From JBIOJM01 sp044450785 (GTDB taxonomy: Bacteria > Planctomycetota > Planctomycetia > Isosphaerales > Isosphaeraceae): a stretch of 59,134 nt of DNA. The notes beneath the pieces were generated by a model. That model was not told the origin of the DNA and did not search any database. It saw nothing but the letters and a program-made list of their open reading frames with translations. Shown piece by piece: positions 25,032-32,608 of this stretch. Numbering within the stretch: the stretch's first letter is position 1; every line of letters starts with the position of its first letter. The position numbers were made by a program, and so were the translations under genes. The stretch lies in NCBI GenBank assembly GCA_044450785.1, contig JBIOJM010000016.1, forward strand, positions 1 through 59,134, in the 5' to 3' direction.

Positions 25032-25453
25032 TCAGACCGCTGCACGTGAACCCGCGCCGTGGTTATTCGCTGACCGTGGTCCTGATCTTCCTGATCCTCC
25101 TCTTCGCCCTCTGGAGCACGGTCTACCGCACGACTTCCAGCCTGCTTCGGATCGAAACGAACCGCGTCTTGCAGCAAACCCGCGACCAGGGTGCGATGAA
25201 CACCCTGGCTCGAGCCATCCAGTTACTCCAATACAGCAAACCCAATCCCAATCGCTCCCAATTCACCTATGGTGTGACAGTATCGGTCCCGAACACGGAT
25301 GGGTCTTGCGGAACGGCAACCCGCGACTACACGGTCGTGTACACAGCCGCACCCACCTCCCAGAATCCTAATCGGTGGCAGGTCCAGGTGTCTCCCGGAA
25401 CCTACAGCGGCTTCCCGCTTCCCCAGATCAGTTCCAATATCCTGTGGCCCTGA
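25028..25453 (+). CDS. minor pseudopilin, GspK/PilX-like
   Basis: A 141-residue prepilin-like protein: leader MIRPLHVNPRRG, then YSLTVVLIFLILLFALWSTVYR. Position +5 is Val, not Glu, a trait of GspK, the tip pseudopilin. Family GspK proteins are about 300 residues with a large alpha domain; this one is half that, so the tip may be simpler or the protein may be closer to PilX. It ends the coupled pseudopilin run; a weak AGCGGC/GCCGCT hairpin (25465-25485) lies just after the stop. Confidence 0.68.
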   Translation: MIRPLHVNPRRGYSLTVVLIFLILLFALWSTVYRTTSSLLRIETNRVLQQTRDQGAMNTLARAIQLLQYSKPNPNRSQFTYGVTVSVPNTDGSCGTATRDYTVVYTAAPTSQNPNRWQVQVSPGTYSGFPLPQISSNILWP

Positions 25454-25710
25454 GTGTACGAGCCAGCGGCCAGCGATCAGCCGCTCAGTGTGCCGCGCGT
25501 GTTTCTCGGTAAAATCCTTCCCACGAAAAGAATCAAGACAATCGGACCGGCCGGTCGATGAGTACGATAGTAGCGCCGCGTGTCGGCCGGGATCTCGGTG
25601 TCGTTGCGCGGCCAGGATTTCGCGATGCCCAGGGAAGGAATTGAGCCCGATCGGCACGGCAACATCCCCCGGGCCGTCACGCGGCCGCGGCGCAGGAGGC
25701 AAAGCAGGTT

Positions 25711-26436
25711 ATGGGACGGGTCGTTCCGCTCATCTTGGCGGTCATTTCCGTATTTCCAGCCTGCGGTTGCGGCGGCTTGGGTTGGTATCGCGCGGCCGGG
25801 CATTTGCCCGGTATCGCAGCCACGGACTACGCGTTTTATGACTTTTGTGGTACATCGTCGCAACTGTTCCCGTTTGCACCGCTCCAGGTGGAAAGCGCAT
25901 TGATCGAGGCGCTTGGTGACCTCGGCTTCAAGGTCCTCGAGCCGCCGATCCATCACCCTGACGGCGAGGCATTGATTCACGCCCATGCCCCCGACGGCCG
26001 GCCGGCGGACGTCACGGTCACCCCCCAGAACAGGATGACCAACGTGAGGGTCACGATTGGGCCGGGTCACATCGGTGACGAAGACTTGTCACACGAGCTG
26101 CTCCGACGGGTCGCGGAGAATTTCGGCACGGTGTTGCGCGCCTATAATCCCATCGAGACGACGCTGCCCCGGCGAATCAACCTGGCGCGCGGCGTTCCGC
26201 CCCAACCGGAGCCAGCCGCGCCGACAGCCCTGAAAGGCGAAGGTCTGCGCCCCAACGAGAGCCGCGACAAAGCCGCCGGCGAGGAAGCGGCGGCCCCCGG
26301 TTCCGAAACGGTCCCGCCGACCAACCTCCCCAGCCCGTTCCAGGGCTTCGTCCCGACCCGAGATAATCCCAATCCTCCCAACATGCCTTATGCGCCATTC
26401 CCTTACGCGCCGTACAACGACTTCCCGCAAAATTGA
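25711..26436 (+). CDS. lipoprotein of unknown function
   Basis: A 241-residue protein with a lipoprotein-type signal (VVPLILAVISVFPACG, lipidated Cys about 18). The mature part has an alpha/beta region (PLQVESALIEALGDLGFKVLEPP; DVTVTPQNRMTNVRVTIGPGHIGDEDLSHELLRRV) that resembles DUF3568-type small lipoproteins, then a Pro-rich tail ending in PYAPFPYAPYNDFP. It lies 257 bp after the pseudopilin genes and 9 bp before the next gene. It might be a pilotin or substrate of the system, but that is only context. Confidence 0.75.
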   Translation: MGRVVPLILAVISVFPACGCGGLGWYRAAGHLPGIAATDYAFYDFCGTSSQLFPFAPLQVESALIEALGDLGFKVLEPPIHHPDGEALIHAHAPDGRPADVTVTPQNRMTNVRVTIGPGHIGDEDLSHELLRRVAENFGTVLRAYNPIETTLPRRINLARGVPPQPEPAAPTALKGEGLRPNESRDKAAGEEAAAPGSETVPPTNLPSPFQGFVPTRDNPNPPNMPYAPFPYAPYNDFPQN

Positions 26437-26445
26437 GAGGCGATA

Positions 26446-27471
26446 ATGGCTAGGTTCAGCGAGCAACGCCGCAACCGCCTGCGAAGTGATCGCTGGTTTC
26501 GACCCGTGATCGATGACGCGAACGCAGGGGGCGCACCCTTGGATCAGCGGCTGTTGCTCAACGGAGGGGGCAAGCTGGGCTTGGTTCCTGAACATTCAGT
26601 CACTCATGTCGAGCCCCTGGCCGCGCGTGCTTCTCTCCACGCGAAGGCTGGACATCCGCAGAAGCGATTGAGACCCGCCGCGGAGATTAATGCCCAATAC
26701 ACAGCGTTCCTCAACGCATTCAACCAGCAGTTGAATTCCTACGTCGCGTCGCTCAATCAGTCATCGACCGGCACGGTCACCGTTTCCGCGACGGTGACGG
26801 CGGCCTACGCCGCCGGCTCACCGACCATCGAGGTAGACGATGCTGCGGTCTTCGGGCCCCAAGGCACGTTCAGCCCCACCGTGCCAGCGACGGCATCGAT
26901 CGGCAATGCCCCCTCCATAGGCACTTTCACTCTGACCGGCAGCTTGGGGAACACGCTCACCATCAATGTAGCGGATTCGAGCTTTATTCCCATGAGTGTC
27001 GGGACCGTTCTGACGGCAACCGTTCCCGCATCCGCAGCGAACAGCGCCATGTTGATCTTTCCCAGCTACATCACCAACAGCACCAGCCAGATGGCCATCA
27101 GTTTGGTCAAGTACTTCAACAGCTTACCCCTTGTGCTGCCCAAAGAGAACGCGCCGCCACACACCCCCGTCCAGCGTGGTGCGATCCAGAAGTATATCTT
27201 CCAGAGTATTGCCTCCAGCCAATCGAGCAGCCTTCAGCAGTTGCTGCTGGCCATTCCACTGCCGACGACGCCGGGCGGGGACCTGAATATCTACAAAGCC
27301 GCGGTGAACAGCGCCGTCGCGGAGTCACACCTGCAGGTCATCAGCGGCATTCAGCAAATCTACGCCGGCACCCTCCTGATCTCGGCCACTCAACCAGCCA
27401 ACCGGCTGGGCGTGAGCTTCACCGCCACCGGCACGGCAAGTTACAGTATTAGTTCAACCACGACTTCGTAA
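26446..27471 (+). CDS. lineage-specific hypothetical protein
   Basis: A 341-residue protein without signal peptide or named domain. After a charged N-terminus it has EINAQYTAFLNAFNQQLNSYV, then Thr/Ser/Ala-rich strands (TVTVSATVTAAYAAGSPTIEV, DDAAVFGPQGTFSP), a middle segment FPSYITNSTSQMAISLVKYFNSLPL and an end rich in Ser/Thr. I recall closely similar proteins occurring in many copies in Isosphaeraceae genomes; this is memory, not a search. GAGAGG lies 4 nt before the ATG, and it directly follows the lipoprotein gene, so the two likely share a transcript. The role is unknown. Confidence 0.7.
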   Translation: MARFSEQRRNRLRSDRWFRPVIDDANAGGAPLDQRLLLNGGGKLGLVPEHSVTHVEPLAARASLHAKAGHPQKRLRPAAEINAQYTAFLNAFNQQLNSYVASLNQSSTGTVTVSATVTAAYAAGSPTIEVDDAAVFGPQGTFSPTVPATASIGNAPSIGTFTLTGSLGNTLTINVADSSFIPMSVGTVLTATVPASAANSAMLIFPSYITNSTSQMAISLVKYFNSLPLVLPKENAPPHTPVQRGAIQKYIFQSIASSQSSSLQQLLLAIPLPTTPGGDLNIYKAAVNSAVAESHLQVISGIQQIYAGTLLISATQPANRLGVSFTATGTASYSISSTTTS

Positions 27472-27573
27472 CGGGCTCGTTGACCAACTCGGGTCTTTCT
27501 CCGCCTGGTGACGAACGGTGTGTGACGCCGTGAGGCCCACCGATCATCTCCATTCGCAACGGCGCCTTTCAGG

Positions 27574-28614
27574 TTACAGGATCAGCATTGCGTCGCCGAA
27601 GCTGTAGAACCGATAGCGACTGCGGATGGCCTCGGAATAGGCCGCGCGGGTGAGGTTGAGACCCGCCAGGGCACTGACCAGGACGAGCAAGCTGCTCCGG
27701 GGCAGGTGGAAATTGGTGATCAGGGCGTCGAGCCCGCGGAACACGTGCCCCGGCCGAATAAAGATTCGGGTCTCGCCCGTGAAAGGTTGCAGGGTTTCAC
27801 CGGCGGCCGCGGTCTCCAAGGCGCGGGCCGAAGTCGTGCCGACCGCCACGATCCGTCCCCCTTCACTGCGCCGTAACTTGAGAGTGGCGACAGCCTGGGC
27901 TGACAGCTCGGCCCGCTCGGCGTGCATGATGTGGTCACCAAGCCGCTCGGTCTCGATCGGGCGGAATGTGCCTGGACCAACGTGGAGCGTCAGGTCGACC
28001 CAGGCAATTCCCCGCACGGCCAGGTTTGCGAAAACCTCATTAGTGAAGTGGAGCCCGGCCGTCGGTGCGGCGACCGAGCCGGGCCGTCGGGCGTAAACCG
28101 TCTGGTAAGCGAGCCGATCGCTGGGTGTTTCGCGCCCGCGCCGAATGTAAAGAGGCAAGGGAGTCTGGCCATGCCGATCCAGCAGCGCAAAGACCGGCTC
28201 GTCGTGGTCCCCCTCTCGTTGAGGCCGGACGATCCATGATCCCGCCTGGTCCCGAGCTTCCAGCACCAGGTGAAGGCCCTGTCCGACAACCACATGCTCG
28301 CCGGGTGCGGGCTGCCCCCGGGTCGTTGCCAGCATTTCCCAGCTTCCCCCGGGCCGCTCTCGCAGGAATAACCCCTCCCATTTGCCACCGGTCGACGCGC
28401 GGCAACCGACAAGCCGCGCCGGCACCACCCGCGTATCATTCCGTACCAGGACGTCACGAGAATCCAGGAGCTCGGGGAGCTCGGCGAAGGTCCGATGCTC
28501 CCAGCATGCCCGTCGACGGTCGACCACCATCAACCGCGACCCGTGCCGCGGCTCGATCGGGTGCTGTGCGATCAACTCGTCTGGCAGGTCGAAATCGAAT
28601 TCCGAGGTGAACAT
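27574..28614 (-). CDS. queA: S-adenosylmethionine:tRNA ribosyltransferase-isomerase
   Basis: QueA moves and rearranges the ribosyl part of SAM onto 7-aminomethyl-7-deazaguanine in tRNA, giving epoxyqueuosine. The 346-residue product matches throughout: FDFDLPDELIAQHP at the start, VRNDTRVVPARL, QTVYARRPGSVAAPTAGLHFT, the TLHVGPGTFRP segment, VGTTSARALE, TRIFIRPGHVF and LITNFHLPRSSLLVLVSAL near the end. It stands alone, convergent with the upstream hypothetical gene and divergent from the receiver-like gene. No other queuosine genes are present. Confidence 0.95.
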   Translation of the reverse strand: MFTSEFDFDLPDELIAQHPIEPRHGSRLMVVDRRRACWEHRTFAELPELLDSRDVLVRNDTRVVPARLVGCRASTGGKWEGLFLRERPGGSWEMLATTRGQPAPGEHVVVGQGLHLVLEARDQAGSWIVRPQREGDHDEPVFALLDRHGQTPLPLYIRRGRETPSDRLAYQTVYARRPGSVAAPTAGLHFTNEVFANLAVRGIAWVDLTLHVGPGTFRPIETERLGDHIMHAERAELSAQAVATLKLRRSEGGRIVAVGTTSARALETAAAGETLQPFTGETRIFIRPGHVFRGLDALITNFHLPRSSLLVLVSALAGLNLTRAAYSEAIRSRYRFYSFGDAMLIL

Positions 28615-28785
28615 GTCCCTGGATCCTCGCCAACCAAACCGGCCAACTCCGAGGGTATCCCGATCAAAGAGAGAGACCGATCGGGCTCAGTCGCGTACAA
28701 TGTTAGTCGAAGCGGTCCGCAGCCGGAAATGAAAAGACCTTTCCCGGACAACTCATCACGATTCCTTCCTCTGTCGGTGACAGTC

Positions 28786-29268
28786 ATGAAATCTCTTCAC
28801 GGCGAGCCTCCCCCTGCCACCATTGCCAGCCCAGCCTCCGCGACGGCCGATTCTGAATCGACCGGTCTCTTACTATGTCGCGACCTGATCTTCATGACCA
28901 AGGTGAAGGGGACGGCGGCTGCACTCGGCTATCGGATCCACGTAGCCGGTGATCAGTTGCTGGCCAGGTCGCTCATCCAGACGTCACGACCGCGGGTTGT
29001 GTTCGTCGACCTGACCGCGGGCGAGATGGCAGCTCCGATTGCCTTGAGCGCTTATCTGAAGCTTGCCGGCCCCGCTGTTTGGTTCGTGGCCTTTGGCCCG
29101 CACGTTGAGGCCGAGTCGCTCACCTCGGCCAGGGCTGCCGGCTGCCAGGCCGTCCTGACCCGTAGCACGTTCGCGGCCGAACTGCCCGAGCTGATGCGAC
29201 TCTATTTCAGCCGGCCGGCGGCACACGACTTGTCGCAAGCAGTCGCACGAACCATGGGCAACGAGTAG
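28786..29268 (+). CDS. degenerate response-regulator receiver-like protein
   Basis: A 160-residue protein that looks like a single receiver domain: an alpha/beta pattern with LLLCRDLIFMTKVKGTAAALGYRI, PRVVFVDLTAG (Asp at the phospho-acceptor place), then VWFVAFGPHVEAESL and GCQAVLTRSTFAAELPEL. The acidic pair near strand 1 is missing (CRD at best) and the C-terminal switch lysine is Arg in LTRS, so phosphorylation is doubtful. ATG at 28786 is used; upstream in-frame sequence overlaps the divergent queA start. A partner is not evident. Confidence 0.62.
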   Translation: MKSLHGEPPPATIASPASATADSESTGLLLCRDLIFMTKVKGTAAALGYRIHVAGDQLLARSLIQTSRPRVVFVDLTAGEMAAPIALSAYLKLAGPAVWFVAFGPHVEAESLTSARAAGCQAVLTRSTFAAELPELMRLYFSRPAAHDLSQAVARTMGNE

Positions 29269-29326
29269 CGATTGCGTTGTCGACGGCCCGCGACAATCGC
29301 CCGGGCCAGGATTGGGTTCGGTGGCA

Positions 29327-30579
29327 CTACGAGTCGGTTTGGCTCGATTCCGTGTTGGGCAGCCGGTATCCCAGGATTCCGGCCCAGAGGTGTTCATAGG
29401 CCGCCACGGTTCTATCGAGTGAAAACTCCTGTTCGACGCGGAGGCGCCCCGCTTCACCATAGCGGTGGCGGCATTCGGGTGAATCGGCGGCCTCGATGAG
29501 GGCGCGACGCAGGGCTGCGACGTCACGGGGTGGGACGAGCCAACCGGTCCGGCCAGGGACAACCAGGTCTTCCGTCCCCTCGACAGCCGTGCCGACTACC
29601 GGGCGGCGGGCAGCCATCGCCTCAAGTACGGCGTTGGGCATCCCTTCCCAGAGCGAGGCGTGCACCAGCACGTCGGCCGACTTGAGTAGGCTCGGGACGT
29701 CGTCGCGGCGGCCCAGCCAATGGACATTGTTTCGCAATCGGGGGCGTTCGGCGAGCTGTGCCAGCAGCCAGTCACGGCTCGGGCCGTCGCCAGCCAGCGC
29801 CAGGTGCCAGTCGGGCCGGTGGAGGATCACTCCCTCGGCCGCCTCCAAGAGGTTGGGCAGGCCTTTCTGAACGTCAAGACGGCCGACACAGAGCGCCAGG
29901 TGCACGGCGTCCGGGACGCCAATCGCCGCGCGAGGCACGGGTGCCGCGGCATCAAACGGAGCCGGATCAATCCCGTTGGGGATCACTGTCAGCCGTGCGG
30001 GGTCGAGTCCCGCAACCTCGCGGCTGAACCGCAGCACGCCCCGGGACACGCACACCGAGCCGACGGCCAAAGACGCAGTCAGCCGGTCCATGATCAAGTG
30101 CCAGCGTTTTTGACGCTCGGCGACGCGCAGGCCGCCGATCACCCAGGGGCAACCGGCCCATGGCGCCGCCAGCCGCGCGGCCAGGTTTGCGTGGAACATG
30201 AAGCTCTGCACCAGTTGCGGTTGGAAGCGGCGCAGGCTACGCGCCAGCCGCACGATCGCCTGCACTGGGTTCCGTCGGCGCACCCCCAGACATTCACACG
30301 GCACATCCGCCTGGCGCACGACCTCGACCAGCGGGCCTGGACCCCCCAGGCAGAAAACCCTACCCGCCATCGCCGCGGCTCCAGCCTTGCCGCAAGTGCC
30401 ACCAGCGCCCGCTCGGCGCCGCCGGCATCCAGGTCCGTGATCACCAGCGCAACCGCTATCGGTCGGTCCGGCCAGGGACGACAGAAATCAGCGGTGAGGG
30501 CAAGGCGATGACTCAGGCTCTGTCGCACGGAACTGTCGCACCGAATGATCACGATGTGCTCACAAAACGGGACATCCAT
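29327..30579 (-). pseudogene. GT4-type glycosyltransferase split by a frameshift
   Basis: The C-terminal 347 residues (from an ATG at about 30370) are a GT-B, family-4-like glycosyltransferase: RLTVIPNGIDPAPF, LALCVGRLDVQKGLPNLLEA, LRNNVHWLGRRDDVPSLLKSADVLVHASLWEGMPNAVLEAMAARRP. The missing N-terminus is found in a different frame just upstream: IAVALVITDLDAGGAERALVALAARLEPRRWRV. A one-base deletion near 30350-30375 in the GGGTTTT stretch would join them (RRWRV then VFCLGGPGPLVE), as in intact homologues. So this is either a real frameshift or a sequencing indel; as it stands the ATG at 30370 would give a protein lacking the donor-side N-terminal strand. Confidence 0.72.
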
Positions 30580-30660
30580 CTTGTCAGGCCGCGGAGCCAG
30601 TCCCGTTAGGTCGGCGTTTCAAAGTAGCTGGCGCTGCGTTTTGATGTTCGAGCCCGCGAG

Positions 30661-31407
30661 TCACGACCCAAACCGCCGTTCAATCCACTCGGGTGTCAAG
30701 GTTGCCAACCCATCGACGACCTCGTCGGCCCCCGCCTGGCGGAGTTGAAGGTCGGTGTACGTGTTGGGTACGCCGATGGCCCGCATCCCGGCTCCCTTCG
30801 CCGACGCGATCCCCGCCAGGCTATCCTCGACCACCAGGCAGTCAGCCGCGGCAAGGTCGAGCAACGTCGTTCGGCTCACAGCGGTCGCGCCCACATCCCC
30901 ATGGCCTTGTCCGTTACGGGCGTGGGCCCGCAGTGCAACCAGGGCTAGCCGGTAGCCTTCGGGGTCGGGCTTGCACTTGTCGGTGTCCTCCGCCGAGATG
31001 ATCGCCGCAACCTGATCGTATCGGTCCAGCCGTCGCAGACCGTACTCGATCTCGGCCCGCAGCGCTCCCGAGCAGATTGCCACCGGCCACCGCGCCGCGA
31101 CCGCCCCTAGCGTCTCGGCCGCCGCCGGGAAGAACCGCAAGCCTTGGTCGGCCACCTCGACGTAACGCCGCGCCTTTTGGGCGATCAGCCGATCGAGGCG
31201 CCCGGGGTCCGCGGACCGGCCCGCATCCCAGAGCGCCGCCTCGAAACACCGTCGGTCGTCGTAGCCCAGATAACGCTCGTGGTAGTCCCGCTCCGTGATC
31301 GTCACCCCTTCCTGAGCCAGCACCTCTCGGAACAGGGCGAAGTGCACGAACTCGTCGTCCACCAGCACGCCATTGAAGTCAAAGATCACTGCGCCGATGT
31401 CCATCAT
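30661..31407 (-). CDS. HAD-family phosphatase (beta-phosphoglucomutase-like)
   Basis: A 248-residue haloacid-dehalogenase-type phosphatase with motif I IFDFNGVLVDDE (nucleophile Asp, then Asn in place of the usual second Asp), motif II AICSGALRAE, motif III lysine in DKCKPDPEGY and motif IV VVEDSLAGIASAKGAG. A cap domain lies between motifs I and II. Asn at the +2 site would lower phosphatase activity in some HAD enzymes, but FNG-type members occur in this subfamily. The start overlaps the stop of glnB (ATGATG), so the genes are coupled. Substrate unknown. Confidence 0.85.
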   Translation of the reverse strand: MMDIGAVIFDFNGVLVDDEFVHFALFREVLAQEGVTITERDYHERYLGYDDRRCFEAALWDAGRSADPGRLDRLIAQKARRYVEVADQGLRFFPAAAETLGAVAARWPVAICSGALRAEIEYGLRRLDRYDQVAAIISAEDTDKCKPDPEGYRLALVALRAHARNGQGHGDVGATAVSRTTLLDLAAADCLVVEDSLAGIASAKGAGMRAIGVPNTYTDLQLRQAGADEVVDGLATLTPEWIERRFGS

Positions 31408-31751
31408 ATCGCCTCTGGGCCACGCTCGCCGGTCCGGATTCGGATGCAATCGTCGAGCGGAAGGATGAAGATCTTACCGTCGCCGATCTTGCCGTCGGGG
31501 CCGCTGCGCCCCGCCTCCAGGATCGCGTTGACCGTCGGTTCGACGAAGTCTTCGTTCACCGCGATTTGGAGCTCGATCTTGCGGAGAAGGTTCACGGTGA
31601 CCTCATGCCCGCGGTAGACCTCGGTGTATCCCTTCTGCCGTCCAAACCCCTGGACGTCCATGACCGTCAGCCGAAATACCTCGACCCTGGAGAGCGCTTC
31701 CTTGACGGCCTCCAGCTTCGTCGGCTGAATGATCGCGATGATAAGCTTCAT
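31404..31751 (-). CDS. glnB: nitrogen regulatory P-II protein
   Basis: A 115-residue P-II signal protein: MKLIIAIIQPTKLEAVKEAL, then TVMDVQGFGRQKGYTEVYRG, the T-loop, and GKIGDGKIFILPL plus CIRIRTGERG for ATP and 2-oxoglutarate binding. Tyr46 is kept but position 51, the Tyr modified by uridylylation in E. coli GlnB, is Val (GHEVTVNLL), so classical uridylylation looks impossible. Neither amtB nor a glutamine synthetase is near; the next gene is a HAD phosphatase joined by a 4-bp overlap. It is divergent from the sigma factor gene. Confidence 0.92.
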   Translation of the reverse strand: MKLIIAIIQPTKLEAVKEALSRVEVFRLTVMDVQGFGRQKGYTEVYRGHEVTVNLLRKIELQIAVNEDFVEPTVNAILEAGRSGPDGKIGDGKIFILPLDDCIRIRTGERGPEAI

Positions 31752-31960
31752 GAATGCTTTCTAACTCTCGAGCTTGCTTCGTCCTCCGGCCCTACCACCT
31801 CAGTACCCTCCGAACCAGATGACTGCATCGATTGTCGGGAACCACGGCGGTCGCCGTCAACACGACGCCGGAGGATCCCCGCCCTCAAGTATTAATTTTT
31901 TCGGCGCGGTCTGGCCCTGATGCGTGACCTAGATCATGATGGTTACGAGGACCGAAGGCG

Positions 31961-32608
31961 ATGAGCGTGTCCGACAACCACGACCGGAGCCGGGATGATG
32001 AATCTGGTTTCGATCCCGAGTTCCTTCTGGGCCTGGCCAAGGCAGGCGACGGGGTAGCGCTCGGGCGATTGCTGGAGCGGTACCGCAACTACGTGGGTCT
32101 CTTAGTCCGGCTCCAGATCGGTCGCCGGCTGCGCAGCAAGGTGGACATCGAGGATCTGCTTCAGGAAATCTGGCTGGAGATTCACCGCAAAATCACCCTG
32201 TTCCGGGGCGGTTCCGAGCGTGAGTTCTTGACCTGGACACGGCGGCTGATCGGCTCGATCTTGGCCAACCAGGTTCGGCATTATCTAGGAACCAAAAGCC
32301 GCGACCTGCGCCTGGAACGCGCGCTCGTTGACGAACTGGATCATTCATCTCGCGCCCTGAATGAGGGACTGATCGCGTCCCAGAGCTCGCCCAGCCAGCA
32401 AGCGGTCCGGCGTGAACAGGCAGTGCTGCTGGCGGATGCCCTGCATGACCTTCCGGAAGATTATCGCGAGGTGATCATTCTGCGGCAGCTTGAAGGATTG
32501 AGCTTCCCCGATGTGGCCCGCCGCATGGGCCGGACCGAGGACAGCGTCAAGAACGTGTGGCTGCGGGCCCTGGCCCGGTTACGCTTCTCGCTGGAGGACT
32601 TGCGATGA
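31961..32608 (+). CDS. planctomycete-type ECF-like sigma factor
   Basis: A 215-residue sigma-70 family protein. Region 2 (LLERYRNYVGLLVRLQIGRRLRSKVDIEDLLQEIWLEIHRKI, FLTWTRRLIGSILANQVRHYL) and region 4 (ALHDLPEDYREVIILRQLEGLSFPDVARRMG, SVKNVWLRALARL) are both present. The sequence fits the planctomycete-specific ECF-like group, often found next to kinases. The gene's TGA overlaps the ATG of the kinase gene (ATGA), implying that sigma factor and kinase act together, perhaps with the kinase as the sensor replacing an anti-sigma. Confidence 0.9.
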   Translation: MSVSDNHDRSRDDESGFDPEFLLGLAKAGDGVALGRLLERYRNYVGLLVRLQIGRRLRSKVDIEDLLQEIWLEIHRKITLFRGGSEREFLTWTRRLIGSILANQVRHYLGTKSRDLRLERALVDELDHSSRALNEGLIASQSSPSQQAVRREQAVLLADALHDLPEDYREVIILRQLEGLSFPDVARRMGRTEDSVKNVWLRALARLRFSLEDLR

